NCBI RefSeq assembly: GCF_008801915.1
Contig: NZ_VZOV01000029.1
Coordinates: 1 to 50,142 of the forward strand
DNA from: Cupriavidus gilardii
GTDB lineage: Bacteria; Pseudomonadota; Gammaproteobacteria; Burkholderiales; Burkholderiaceae
Direction: 5' to 3'
Length of the DNA: 50,142 bases
A model generated the notes under the pieces. The model was not told the DNA's origin and did not search any database. It saw nothing but the letters and a program-made list of their open reading frames with translations. Below are positions 17,010-26,339 of the stretch, in pieces (the first letter of the stretch is position 1; every line of letters starts with the position of its first letter). The translations under genes were made by a program, and so were the position numbers.

Positions 17010-17990
17010 TTGAAATCCGCATTGACCGCCAGCGTGGCAGCCTGCCTGGCCGCATTCGGCCTGACCCATGGCGCCGCGCATGCCCAGGGCAACTATCCCA
17101 ACAAGCCGGTGCGGCTGATCGTCCCGTTCGCCGCCGGCGGCACCACCGATATCGTGGCCCGCGCCGTGTCCGACGCGCTGGGCCGCGCGCTGGGCCAGGT
17201 CGTGGTGGTGGAGAACCGGGGTGGCGGCGGTGGCGCGATCGGCGCCGACGCGCTGGCCAAGTCGGCTCCCGACGGCTACACGATCGGCATCGCCACGGTC
17301 AGCACGATGGCGACCAACCCCGCCACCAATCCGAAGAACCCATACGATCCGCTGAAGGACTTCGCGCCGATCACCAACCTGGTCAACGTGCCGAACGTGC
17401 TGACGGTCAATCCGAAGGTCCCCGCCAGGAACCTGAAGGAGTTCATCGCGCTGCTGCGCGCCGAGCCCGGCAAGTACAGCTACGCGTCGGCCGGCAAGGG
17501 CAGCATCTCCCATCTGGACGGCGAGCTGTTCAAGCTGACCACCAGGACCGACATGGTTCACGTGCCGTACCGCGGCTCGGGCCCGGCGCTGAACGACACG
17601 CTGGCCGGCCAGGTCAGCGGCCAGTTCGACAACCTGCCGTCGTCGATGCCGCATATCCAGGCCGGCAAGCTGCGCGCGCTGGCGGTGGCGGCGCCCAAGC
17701 GCGTCGAGGGCCTTCCCGATGTGCCGACCTTCGCCGAAGAAGGCATGAAGGACAACAACAATATGGCATGGTACGGCCTGGTCGCGCCGGCCGGCACGCC
17801 GCCGGCGATCGTCGCGCGCCTGCACGAGGCCGCGGTCAAGGCCCTGCAGGATCCGGCCGCCAAGCGCCGGCTGACCGAGAGCGGCGCCTATCCGGACGGC
17901 AACACGCCGCAGCAGTTCGCCGCGCAGATCAAGCGCGAACTGGAACTGCGCAAGAAGATCGCGCAGGAGCAGAAGATCACGCTCGAGTGA
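17010..17990 (+). CDS. Bug/TctC-family periplasmic solute-binding protein
   Basis: A 326-residue exported protein. A signal peptide (MKSALTASVAACLAAFGLTHGAAHAQ) is followed by the Bug signature YPNKPVRLIVPFAAGGTTDIVAR and VVVENRGGGGGAIGAD, where the loops around the AGG and NRGG motifs hold the ligand carboxylate. The start is placed at TTG 17010 because GGAGG lies 5 bases upstream and the signal peptide begins cleanly there; ATG 16998 in the same frame is the alternative. Bug proteins of this lineage are very numerous and usually bind carboxylates; many, like this one, have no TctAB membrane partner nearby. The ligand is unknown. Confidence 0.9.
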   Translation: MKSALTASVAACLAAFGLTHGAAHAQGNYPNKPVRLIVPFAAGGTTDIVARAVSDALGRALGQVVVVENRGGGGGAIGADALAKSAPDGYTIGIATVSTMATNPATNPKNPYDPLKDFAPITNLVNVPNVLTVNPKVPARNLKEFIALLRAEPGKYSYASAGKGSISHLDGELFKLTTRTDMVHVPYRGSGPALNDTLAGQVSGQFDNLPSSMPHIQAGKLRALAVAAPKRVEGLPDVPTFAEEGMKDNNNMAWYGLVAPAGTPPAIVARLHEAAVKALQDPAAKRRLTESGAYPDGNTPQQFAAQIKRELELRKKIAQEQKITLE

Positions 17991-18008
17991 TTCCGTACTG
18001 AACGTGCT

Positions 18009-18039
18009 GGCGGACCGCCCCACTCGGCGGCGGTCCGCC
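18009..18039 (+). terminator. Strong hairpin after the Bug gene, probable terminator
   Basis: GGCGGACCGCC pairs perfectly with GGCGGTCCGCC over 11 bases with a 9-base loop, 19 bases after the stop codon. There is no T run, so termination would be weak or Rho-assisted, or the hairpin may protect the 3' end. Confidence 0.55.
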
Positions 18040-18063
18040 TGCGGTTGCACTATTCCCGCCCCC

Positions 18064-18128
18064 CCTTCACGCAGCCCCTTCACGCGGCCCCGTCACGCGG
18101 CCCCTTCACGCAGCCTCTTCACGCGGCC
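18064..18128. repeat. Five tandem copies of a 13-bp repeat
   Basis: The consensus CCTTCACGCGGCC occurs five times head to tail, with one or two differences per copy; a decayed sixth copy follows to about 18141. It lies in the 398-base non-coding gap between the Bug gene and glutamate dehydrogenase. The 13-bp period is not a multiple of three and no gene-like frame covers it. Confidence 0.85.
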
Positions 18129-18239
18129 TCATCAGGCTGCTCAAGACACGCCGCACGCTGGGTGACCACGCTGCCGCCCTGCCGCCCTACAGCCCTCTTG
18201 CCGCGCCAGCGCCGGCCACGCCGGCCCCTCCGCTCTCCT

Positions 18240-18270
18240 CCCGCTCTCCCCCCGCTCTCCCCCCTTTCCC
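18240..18270 (-). other. Potential G-quadruplex tract upstream of glutamate dehydrogenase
   Basis: On the minus strand there are four G runs (3, 6, 6 and 3 or more) separated by AAA, AGAGC and AGAGC. Spacing of this kind fits the intramolecular G-quadruplex pattern, and the plus strand could form an i-motif. It ends 118 bases before the gdh start. Confidence 0.5.
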
Positions 18271-18286
18271 GCCACCGCTGTGTTTT

Positions 18287-18304
18287 TGCTCTACATTAAG
18301 AGCA
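18287..18304. promoter_or_regulatory. Inverted repeat upstream of glutamate dehydrogenase
   Basis: TGCTCT and AGAGCA flank an AT-rich 6-base spacer, 84 bases before the gdh start codon. This is the only AT-rich island in the region, so it may mark an operator or promoter. No clean -35/-10 pair was found. Confidence 0.35.
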
Positions 18305-18388
18305 GGCACCGGCACTCGCTTCGCCCTGCGACTCGGCGCGGCGCATCGCACCGATACGACGGGCGGCGGCTTTGCCCAAGGAGAGATC

Positions 18389-21300
18389 ATGCAAGCGGAC
18401 AGCGAAGAACGCGTCGAACAACGACTGGCCGATCTGGTGGAGTTCGCGCGGGCCCGCCTGCCCGAGGCCACGTTCGCCACCGCACAACCGCTGCTGCGCC
18501 ACTACTACGACGTGTCCGATGCCGAGGACCTGGCCGAGCGCGATATCGCCGATCTGTACGGCGCGGCGATGGCGCACTGGCAGACCGCGCAGCGCTTCGT
18601 GCCCGGCAGCGCCCGGATCCGCGTCTACAACCCGAATCTCGAACAGCACGGCTGGCATTCCGACCACACCGTGATCGAGATGGTCAACGACGACATGCCG
18701 TTCCTGGTCGACTCGGTGACGATGGAGATCAACCGGCATGGGCTGACGCTGCATTCGGCCTTTCATCCGGTGTTCCGCGTCTGGCGCGGTCCGGACGGCG
18801 GCATCGCGCGCATCGCGCTGGGCGGCGACAAGGCGCCCGACCCCGAATCGCGGCTCGAATCGTTCATCCACTTCGAGGTCGATCGCTGCAGCGAGCCGGC
18901 GCAACTGGAAGCCCTGCGGGCCGGCATCACGCGCATCCTCGGGGATGTGCGCGCGGCGGTCGAGGACTGGCCGAAGATGCTGGACATCGCGCGCGCCAGC
19001 ATCGCCGATCTGCAGCGGCTGCCAGGCGGCAACGAGGGCGACACGGCCGAAGCGTGCGCGCTGCTGCAGTGGATGGTCGACGACCATTTCTGCTTTCTTG
19101 GCCATCGCGACTACCAGCTGGTCGAGCAGGATGGACGCTTCTTCCTGCGCGGCGTGGCGGGCTCGGGCGCAGGCATCCTGCGCGAGAGCCGGCGCGCGCC
19201 CACTGCCGACGAGCTGACGCCGCTGCCCCCTGCGGCCACCGCGATCATCCAGGGCGAATCGCCGATCTTCCTGACCAAGGCCAACTCGCGCTCGACCGTG
19301 CACCGGCCCGGTTATCTGGACTACATCGGCATCAAGCTGGTCGATGCCGACGGCAAGCTGTTCGGCGAGCGGCGCTTTCTCGGGCTCTATACCTCGACGA
19401 CCTATATGGTGTCGACCAGCGAGATTCCGCTGGTGCGCCGCAAGTGCGCCCATATCCTGGCGCGCGCCGGCTTTCTGCAACGCGGCCATCTGTACAAGTC
19501 GCTGGTCACGATCCTCGAGCAGTATCCGCGCGACGAACTGTTCCAGGCCAGCGAGGACGAGCTGTTCGATATCGCGCTGGGCATCCTGCGGCTGCAGGAA
19601 CATCAGCGCATCCGGCTGTTCGTGCGGCGCGACCGTTTCGACCGCTTCGTCTCCTGCCTGGTATTCGTGCCGCGCGACAAGTACAACACCGATCTGCGCC
19701 AGCGCATCCAGAAGCTGCTGATGCAGGCGTTCGGCGGCACCAGCTGCGAGTTCACGCCGCAGCTGTCCGAATCGCCGCTGGCACGGATCCACCTGACCGT
19801 GCGGGGCGAGCCCGGCACCATGCCCGAGGTCGACACGCGGGCGCTGGAGGAACGCATCGTCGCGGCGACGCGCCGCTGGCAGGACGACCTCGCGGTGGCG
19901 CTGCTGGACAAGGCCGGCGAGGAACAGGGCAACCGGCTGCTGCGCCGCTACGGCGACTCCTTTCCGGCCGGCTATCGCGAGGACTATCCCGCGCGCACCG
20001 CGGTCCGCGATATCGAGCTGATGGAGCAGGCGCGCCGGCGCAACGGTCTGTCGATGAATCTGTACCGGCCGATCGAGGCGCCGCCGCGCGCGTTCCGCTT
20101 CAAGGTCTACCGCGCCGGCGAACCGATCGCGCTGTCGCACAGCCTGCCGATGCTCGAGCATCTGGGCGTGCGCGTGCATGAGGAACGCCCCTATCGGATC
20201 GAGCCCGACGAGGGCGCACCGCTGTGGGTCCATGACTTCGGCCTCGAACTGGTCGGCGGCGCCGAACTCGACATGGCGCGCGCGAAGGACCTGTTCGAGG
20301 ACGCCTTCGCCCGCGCCTGGGATGGCGCGATCGAGAACGACGACCTGAACCGGCTGGTATTGCTGGCCGAGATGCCGGCGCGCGACGTGACGATCCTGCG
20401 CGCCTACGCCAGGTACCTGCGGCAGGTCGGCTCGACCTTCAGCGACGCCTATATCGAGCGCGCGCTGACCGGCAATCCGCGCATCGCGGCGCTGCTGGTG
20501 GCGCTGTTCGCCGCGCGCTTCGATCCGGCGATCGATCCCGGCTCGACTCCGGCGCGCGAGGCGCGCTGCGCGCAGCTGCTGGAGGCGATCGGCACCGCGC
20601 TCGACCAGGTGCCCAATCTGGACGAGGACCGCATCCTGCGGCAGTTCCTCGGCGTGATTCAGGCCACCACGCGTACCAACTGCTTCCGCCAGAGCGCGGA
20701 CGGCACGCCGCGTCCCTGCCTGTCGTTCAAGCTCGATCCGGCGCGCATCGCCGGCCTGCCCGAGCCGCGGCCGATGTTCGAGATCTGGGTCTATTCGCCG
20801 CGCGTCGAGGGCGTGCATCTGCGCGGCGGCCGCGTCGCGCGCGGGGGCCTGCGCTGGTCCGACCGGCGCGAAGATTTCCGCACCGAGGTGCTGGGGCTGA
20901 TGAAGGCGCAGATGGTGAAGAACACCGTGATCGTGCCGGTCGGCTCCAAGGGCGGCTTCGTCGTCAAGCGGCCGCCCTCGCCCGCCGATCGCGATGCCTG
21001 GATGGCCGAAGGGGTGGCCTGCTATCAGACCTTCCTGCGCGGCCTGCTCGATGTCACCGACAACCTCGCCGCCGGCGCGGTGGTGCCGCCGCCGCAGGTG
21101 GTGCGCCACGATGACGACGACCCCTATCTCGTGGTCGCCGCCGACAAGGGGACTGCCAGCTTCTCCGACTATGCCAACGCAATCTCCGCGGAATACGGCT
21201 TCTGGCTCGGCGACGCCTTCGCCTCGGGCGGCTCGGTCGGCTACGACCACAAGAAGATGGCGATCACCGCGCGCGGCGCCTGGGAATCGGTCAAGCGGCA

Positions 21301-23248
21301 TTTCCGCGAGCTCGGCACCGACATCCAGTCGACCGACTTCACCGTCGTGGGTATCGGCGACATGTCCGGCGACGTGTTCGGCAACGGCATGTTGCTGTCG
21401 CCCCATATCCGGCTGCTCGCCGCGTTCGATCACCGCCATATCTTCCTGGATCCGGACCCGGATCCGGCCGTCAGCCTGGAAGAACGGCGGCGGCTGTTCG
21501 CGCTGCCGCGCTCGAGCTGGGCCGACTACGATGCAGGCAAGATCTCGGCCGGAGGCGGCGTGCATCCGCGCAGCGCCAAGACCATCGCGCTGACGCCGCA
21601 GGTGCGCGCCGCGCTCGGCATCGAAGCCACCGCGCTGACGCCGGCCGAGCTGATCCAGGCGATCCTGACCGCGCCGGTCGACCTGCTGTACAACGGCGGC
21701 ATCGGCACCTACGTGAAGGCCAGCGACGAGACCCACCAGCAGGTCGGCGACCGGGCCAACGACGCCGTGCGCGTCAATGGCGCGGCGCTGCGCTGCAAGG
21801 TGGTCGGCGAAGGCGGCAACCTCGGCTTCACGCAGCTGGGCCGCATCGAATACGCGCGCGCCGGCGGCCGCATCCATACCGACGCGATCGACAATTCGGC
21901 CGGCGTCGACTGCTCCGACCATGAGGTCAACATCAAGATCCTGCTCGGGCTGGTGGTCGCAGACGGCGAGATGACCGACAAGCAGCGCAACAAGCTGCTG
22001 GCCGAGATGACCGACGAAGTCGCGGCGCTGGTGCTGCAGGACAACTACTACCAGACCCAGGCGCTGTCGATCGCCAACCGCCGCGCCGCCGAGCTGCTCG
22101 ATGTCGAGGCGCGGCTGATGCGCGCGCTCGAACGCGCGGGACGGCTCAATCGCGCGCTGGAATTCCTGCCGCCCGACGACGAGATCGTCGAACGCAAGGC
22201 CGCCGGGCTCGGGCTGACCTCGCCCGAACGCGCGGTGCTGCTCGCGTACAGCAAGATGTGGCTGTACGACGCGCTGCTCGCCTCCGACGTGCCGGAAGAC
22301 GCGACGGTGGCCGGCCTGCTGGCCGACTACTTTCCGCAGCCGCTGCGCGCACGTTACGCCGAGACGATGCAGCGGCACCCGCTGCGGCGCGAAATCCTTG
22401 CCACCTATCTGACCAACACGCTGGTCAACCGCGTCGGCCCCACCTTCGTGCACCGGATGATGGAGGAGACCGATGCGCGGCCCGCCGATATCGTGCGCGC
22501 CTGCCTGACCGCGCGCGACGTCTTCGGACTGCCCGGGTTGTGGCACGCCATCGACGCGCTCGACAACCGCGTCGCCGACGAGGTGCAGGCCGGCATGTTC
22601 GGCGGGCTGGCCCGGCTGCTGGAGGGCGCCACGCTATGGCTGCTGCGCCGACGCCCGACCAACGGCGCGCCGGCCGGCGTGCGCCCCGACTACGCCGCCG
22701 CGGCAGCCTGGCTGACGCCGCGGCTGCCGACGCTGCTGGCCGAGCACGAGGCCGCCGCGCTGGCCCAGCGGCGCGAGTCGCTGACCGCGCTCGGCATCGA
22801 CGACGCGCTGGCGCTGCAGGTCGCGGCCGGCGATATCGCGGTCGCCGCGCTCGATATCGCGGAGGTGGCCTCGGGCTGCGAGCGCAGCCTGGCGCAGGTC
22901 GCCGATGTCTATTTCGCGCTGGACCGGCATCTGAGCTTCGGCTGGCTGCGCGAACGCGCTCAGGCGCTGCCGGCCGACACGCATTGGGACCTGCTGGCCC
23001 GCACCACCACGCTCGACGACCTGGACCGGCTCAAGCGCGCGCTGACGGTCAGCGTGCTGCAGCAGACCGGCTCCACCGCGCGCGACGAAGGCGCCGATGG
23101 CCTGATCGAGCGCTGGCGCGAGGCCCGGCAGGCGCCGCTGGAGCGCTTCGGCCGCATGCTGGCGGACCAGCGCGCGGCCGGCGCCACCGGGCTGTCGATG
23201 CTGTCGGTCGCCACGCGCGAGATCGGCATGCTCGAACACGCAGGCTGA
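18389..23248 (+). CDS. gdhB: NAD-dependent glutamate dehydrogenase, large (about 180 kDa) type
   Basis: This 1,619-residue cytosolic enzyme oxidises glutamate to 2-oxoglutarate and ammonia with NAD and mainly serves glutamate catabolism. The length fits the L_GDH2 class (about 1,600). An N-terminal regulatory region (about 1-700, with ACT-like segments) starts MQADSEERVEQRLADLVEFARARL. The catalytic part has GGLRWSDRREDFRTEVLGLM, MVKNTVIVPVGSKGGFVVK, the nucleotide-site segment TVVGIGDMSGDVFGNGMLLS and VVGEGGNLGFTQLGRIEYA. The ATG has AAGGAGAG about 6 bases upstream. It appears monocistronic, with 212 bases before the next gene. The upstream gap carries tandem repeats, a G-rich tract and an inverted repeat. 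The symbol follows the Pseudomonas usage; gdhZ or gdh2 are used elsewhere. Confidence 0.96.
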   Translation: MQADSEERVEQRLADLVEFARARLPEATFATAQPLLRHYYDVSDAEDLAERDIADLYGAAMAHWQTAQRFVPGSARIRVYNPNLEQHGWHSDHTVIEMVNDDMPFLVDSVTMEINRHGLTLHSAFHPVFRVWRGPDGGIARIALGGDKAPDPESRLESFIHFEVDRCSEPAQLEALRAGITRILGDVRAAVEDWPKMLDIARASIADLQRLPGGNEGDTAEACALLQWMVDDHFCFLGHRDYQLVEQDGRFFLRGVAGSGAGILRESRRAPTADELTPLPPAATAIIQGESPIFLTKANSRSTVHRPGYLDYIGIKLVDADGKLFGERRFLGLYTSTTYMVSTSEIPLVRRKCAHILARAGFLQRGHLYKSLVTILEQYPRDELFQASEDELFDIALGILRLQEHQRIRLFVRRDRFDRFVSCLVFVPRDKYNTDLRQRIQKLLMQAFGGTSCEFTPQLSESPLARIHLTVRGEPGTMPEVDTRALEERIVAATRRWQDDLAVALLDKAGEEQGNRLLRRYGDSFPAGYREDYPARTAVRDIELMEQARRRNGLSMNLYRPIEAPPRAFRFKVYRAGEPIALSHSLPMLEHLGVRVHEERPYRIEPDEGAPLWVHDFGLELVGGAELDMARAKDLFEDAFARAWDGAIENDDLNRLVLLAEMPARDVTILRAYARYLRQVGSTFSDAYIERALTGNPRIAALLVALFAARFDPAIDPGSTPAREARCAQLLEAIGTALDQVPNLDEDRILRQFLGVIQATTRTNCFRQSADGTPRPCLSFKLDPARIAGLPEPRPMFEIWVYSPRVEGVHLRGGRVARGGLRWSDRREDFRTEVLGLMKAQMVKNTVIVPVGSKGGFVVKRPPSPADRDAWMAEGVACYQTFLRGLLDVTDNLAAGAVVPPPQVVRHDDDDPYLVVAADKGTASFSDYANAISAEYGFWLGDAFASGGSVGYDHKKMAITARGAWESVKRHFRELGTDIQSTDFTVVGIGDMSGDVFGNGMLLSPHIRLLAAFDHRHIFLDPDPDPAVSLEERRRLFALPRSSWADYDAGKISAGGGVHPRSAKTIALTPQVRAALGIEATALTPAELIQAILTAPVDLLYNGGIGTYVKASDETHQQVGDRANDAVRVNGAALRCKVVGEGGNLGFTQLGRIEYARAGGRIHTDAIDNSAGVDCSDHEVNIKILLGLVVADGEMTDKQRNKLLAEMTDEVAALVLQDNYYQTQALSIANRRAAELLDVEARLMRALERAGRLNRALEFLPPDDEIVERKAAGLGLTSPERAVLLAYSKMWLYDALLASDVPEDATVAGLLADYFPQPLRARYAETMQRHPLRREILATYLTNTLVNRVGPTFVHRMMEETDARPADIVRACLTARDVFGLPGLWHAIDALDNRVADEVQAGMFGGLARLLEGATLWLLRRRPTNGAPAGVRPDYAAAAAWLTPRLPTLLAEHEAAALAQRRESLTALGIDDALALQVAAGDIAVAALDIAEVASGCERSLAQVADVYFALDRHLSFGWLRERAQALPADTHWDLLARTTTLDDLDRLKRALTVSVLQQTGSTARDEGADGLIERWREARQAPLERFGRMLADQRAAGATGLSMLSVATREIGMLEHAG

Positions 23249-23300
23249 GGCGATCGGCCAGCAGCATGGCGGACACCGCCTCGACGTGCTGGCACGCCCT

Positions 23301-23315
23301 GTTGCGCAGCGCAAC
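23301..23315. repeat. Inverted repeat between gdh and the GMC gene
   Basis: GTTGCGC and GCGCAAC flank a single base, in the 212-base gap after the gdh stop. It may be a protein-binding palindrome or part of a weak 3'-end hairpin. No T run follows and no gene is seen in the gap. Confidence 0.35.
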
Positions 23316-23460
23316 ACTGCGTGTGGCAACGCACGGACGTTCGACAACCCGAACCATAGATTGGGCGTGTCGAACCGGCCCATGCCTCTCGCGCCTCACC
23401 CGGGCGCGCGGCAGGCCGTCCCGCGTCATCCCGCGATCGCCAGGCTGCCGGAGAACCCCC

Positions 23461-25293
23461 ATGGTACTGCGTCCCCCCTCGCACCCAGCGAGCTTGCGTA
23501 CGACCGTCTGCGTGGTCGGCTCAGGGCCGGCCGGCATCACCTGCGCAAGGGAGCTGGCGCGGCGCGGCATCGCCGTGATGCTGGTCGAAAGCGGCGGTGA
23601 GACCTTCGAGGACCAGGCGCAGGCGATGTGCGACGCCGAGATCGCCGATGCGCGCCGCCATGCCACGATGCAGGACGCCGTGCGGCGCGCGTTCGGCGGT
23701 ACGTCGTGGCTCTGGGGCGGGCGCTGCATCCCCTTCGATCCGATCGACTTCGAGCCGCGCGACTACGCGCCCGGCACCGCCTGGCCGATCCGCTACGAAG
23801 AGCTGTCGCCCTACTATGCGCGCGCCTGCGAGTACGCCAACTGCGGCGAGCCCGCCTTCACGCTCGATTGCCTCGCCGCCGAATCGGCGAGCCGGCCCAT
23901 CACCGCGCGTTTCCAGCCGGGCGACGTGATCGCCTCCGATCTGGAGCGCTGGAGCGGCGAGCCGAATTTCGCCCGCCGCTATCGCGACTGGTTCGAGCGC
24001 GATCCCACCGTGCAGCTGCTGCTGGGCGCGACCTGCGTCGATATCGAACCCGACGGGAGCCGCGAGCATGTCGCCAGCATCGTGGTGGCCCGCGGCTCGG
24101 CGCGCACGCGCATCGTCGCCGACCATTTCGTGCTGGCCTGCGGCGGGCTGGAAGCGACCCGGCTGCTGCTGAACGTCAACGCGCGGCGCGGGGACCGGCT
24201 GGGCAACCGCAGCGGCCTGCTGGGCCGGCATTACATGGGCCACATCTCCGGCAAGATCGCCAGCGTGCGGTTCGACTCCGAGGCGGCGCGCACCATCTAT
24301 CATTTCGAGCGCGACGCGCAGGGCTTCTATGCGCGCCGGCGCTTCACCGTGCCGGCGCGTGTGCAGCGCGAGCAGCGGCTGCTCAATACCGCGATGTGGC
24401 TGGACAACCATCCGCCGGCCGATCCCGCGCACGGCAACGGCATCCTGTCGTTCGCCTACCTGGCGCTGTGCACGCCGGTGATCAGCCGCTTGCTGGCGCC
24501 GCCAGCGATCGCCAGGCTGGTCGCCAACGCCAGCGCGCGCAAGGACCGCGGCGCCCATGTCCGCAATGTCTGCAAGGACCTCATCAAGATCGCGACGTTC
24601 GTGCCGCCGTTCGTCTATCGGCGCTATTTCGCGCGGCCGCGGCTGCCGGGCTTCTTTCTGCCCAGCCCGAACAATGTCTACGCGCTGCACTACCATGCCG
24701 AGCAGTTGCCCTCGCGCGAGAGCCGCGTGACGCTGGCCGACAGCACCGACTGCCACGGCATGCGGCGGCTGCGGATCGATCTGCGCTATCAGCAGGCGGA
24801 CGCCGATTCGGTGGTGCGCTGCCATGCGTTGCTGGACCGGCATCTGCGCAAGACCGGTGCCGGGCGGCTCGAATACTGGATGCCGGAAGCCGAGCGCATC
24901 GATGCGGTGCTCTCGCAGGCCGCCGACGGCTTTCACCAGATCGGCACCGCGCGCATGGCGGCGCACTGGCGCGACGGCGTGGTCGACCCGCGCTGCCGCG
25001 TGTTCGGCACCGACAATCTGTATGTCGCCAGCAGCGCGGTATTCCCGTCTTCGGGGCAGGCCAACCCGACGCTGACCATCGTCGCGCTGTCGGCGCGCAT
25101 TGCCGACGACATCGCGGCACGGCTTGCCAACGATGCAACAAGCGATACAGCACGCGATGCCGCGAACCGAAACGACGCCTGCATGACTAACGACATGGCG
25201 ACCGACGCCACGCCCGTGGCGGACCGGATGCCCCCGTCCGTCGAACCGATCGACGAGCCCGTTGCCGTAGCCACCGCAGGAGCGCCAAGGTGA
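23461..25293 (+). CDS. GMC-family FAD-dependent oxidoreductase
   Basis: A 610-residue flavoprotein. The N-terminal FAD-binding fold reads TVCVVGSGPAGITCARELARRGIAVMLVESGG, then GGTSWLWGGRCIPF typical of GMC enzymes. The C-terminal GMC motif is GFHQIGTARM with the active-site His, then VFGTDNLYVASSAVFPSSGQANPTLTIVALSARIAD. The catalytic fold ends near residue 550, after which about 60 residues rich in Asp, Ala and Thr follow with no known motif. The GTG of the downstream aldo/keto reductase overlaps the TGA stop, so the two are coupled. GMC enzymes oxidise alcohols or sugars; the substrate is unknown. It is not the classic glucose-methanol-choline three-subunit gluconate dehydrogenase, since no cytochrome subunit is nearby. 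Confidence 0.88.
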   Translation: MVLRPPSHPASLRTTVCVVGSGPAGITCARELARRGIAVMLVESGGETFEDQAQAMCDAEIADARRHATMQDAVRRAFGGTSWLWGGRCIPFDPIDFEPRDYAPGTAWPIRYEELSPYYARACEYANCGEPAFTLDCLAAESASRPITARFQPGDVIASDLERWSGEPNFARRYRDWFERDPTVQLLLGATCVDIEPDGSREHVASIVVARGSARTRIVADHFVLACGGLEATRLLLNVNARRGDRLGNRSGLLGRHYMGHISGKIASVRFDSEAARTIYHFERDAQGFYARRRFTVPARVQREQRLLNTAMWLDNHPPADPAHGNGILSFAYLALCTPVISRLLAPPAIARLVANASARKDRGAHVRNVCKDLIKIATFVPPFVYRRYFARPRLPGFFLPSPNNVYALHYHAEQLPSRESRVTLADSTDCHGMRRLRIDLRYQQADADSVVRCHALLDRHLRKTGAGRLEYWMPEAERIDAVLSQAADGFHQIGTARMAAHWRDGVVDPRCRVFGTDNLYVASSAVFPSSGQANPTLTIVALSARIADDIAARLANDATSDTARDAANRNDACMTNDMATDATPVADRMPPSVEPIDEPVAVATAGAPR

Positions 25294-26279
25294 GTGAGCA
25301 TTCCCAGGAACTGTCGGGCCGATTGGGCTTTGGTTGTGCGCCCATGCTGGGCCGGGTGGGCAGGAAGGAATCGCTGCGGGCGCTGGCGATCGCGTATGAC
25401 AACGGCATTCGCCATTTCGACGTCGCCCGCTCCTACGGCTTCGGCGAGGCGGAGGCGCTGCTCGGCGAGTTCCTCGCGGGCAAGCGCCAGCACGTGACCG
25501 TCACCAGCAAGTTCGGCGTGGTGCCGCCGCGCAATACGCGCGCGCTCAGTTTTGCCAAGAGCCTCGCGCGAGGCTGGATCAAGCGCATGCCCGGTGGCCG
25601 GCGCATGGTGCATGCGGCCTCGCGTGTCGCGCTGTCGCAGCGCAACTATGAGGTCGCCTATGCGCGCAGTTGCCTCGAACAATCGCTGCGCCAACTGCGC
25701 AGCGAGCGCATCGACTACTACCTGATCCACGAACCGCCTTCGCCCGAGGTGCTGACCGACGAACTGCAGCGCTTCCTCGACGGCGCACAGCGCGACGGCA
25801 AGATCGGGCAATGGGGCGTGACCATCGATGCGCCGGAGATCATGGCGTCGCCGCTCGCCCAGCAGGCGCCGGCATGGCTGTTCGAGGCAAACCTGAACGT
25901 GCTCGACCGCCTGCATCCTGGCATCGGCGCCGGACGGCAGCGCTTTCTGTCGCGGCCCTACGGCGGCGGGCCGGACAGCCTCGCAGCCGGCGCGGCCAGC
26001 CGGCCCGTGCGCGAGGCCGTCGACAAGCTCGGGCTCGACGGCCTGAGCGAGCAGGAACTGGCGATGCATTTCGCGCTGAGCCTTGCCGGCGAGCACGGCA
26101 TCGTGATCACGTCGATGTTTTCCGAGCAGCATATCCGCCAGAACCTGGCGCTGCTCGAGCGGTATCGCGCGCTCGGCGAGCTCGGACGGGCGCTGGCGCC
26201 CACCATCCTGGGCGAGGGTTCGGCGCGGCCATGCCGCAATGGGCCTTGCAACGATATGCCGGAGCGCCAGCCGGCATGA
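25290..26279 (+). CDS. Aldo/keto reductase
   Basis: A 329-residue NAD(P)H-dependent oxidoreductase with a TIM-barrel fold. The catalytic tetrad is visible as Asp in HFDVARSYG, Tyr in the same motif, Lys in VTSKFG and His in YYLIHEP. The start is a GTG overlapping the GMC stop as GTGA, with AGGAGCGCCAAG upstream. Such coupling suggests a shared pathway: the GMC protein could oxidise an alcohol or sugar and the reductase act on the carbonyl, or both act on one redox pair. No substrate is known. The C-terminal tail after residue 310 is short and unremarkable. Confidence 0.88.
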   Translation: MSEHSQELSGRLGFGCAPMLGRVGRKESLRALAIAYDNGIRHFDVARSYGFGEAEALLGEFLAGKRQHVTVTSKFGVVPPRNTRALSFAKSLARGWIKRMPGGRRMVHAASRVALSQRNYEVAYARSCLEQSLRQLRSERIDYYLIHEPPSPEVLTDELQRFLDGAQRDGKIGQWGVTIDAPEIMASPLAQQAPAWLFEANLNVLDRLHPGIGAGRQRFLSRPYGGGPDSLAAGAASRPVREAVDKLGLDGLSEQELAMHFALSLAGEHGIVITSMFSEQHIRQNLALLERYRALGELGRALAPTILGEGSARPCRNGPCNDMPERQPA

Positions 26280-26339
26280 GGCGGCGATCGCGCGCTGGCT
26301 CGCCGCGGGTGCGCCGGCGGTGTGCAGCCGGCGCGCCGA

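Noticed and set aside
18064..18128. The 13-bp tandem array as a CRISPR.
   Set aside because: The repeats are head to tail without spacers, much too short, and no cas gene is in the window.
18296..22546. A 1,416-codon open frame on the minus strand opposite glutamate dehydrogenase.
   Set aside because: It is a shadow of gdh: low-complexity, no motif, and entirely antisense to a clear enzyme.
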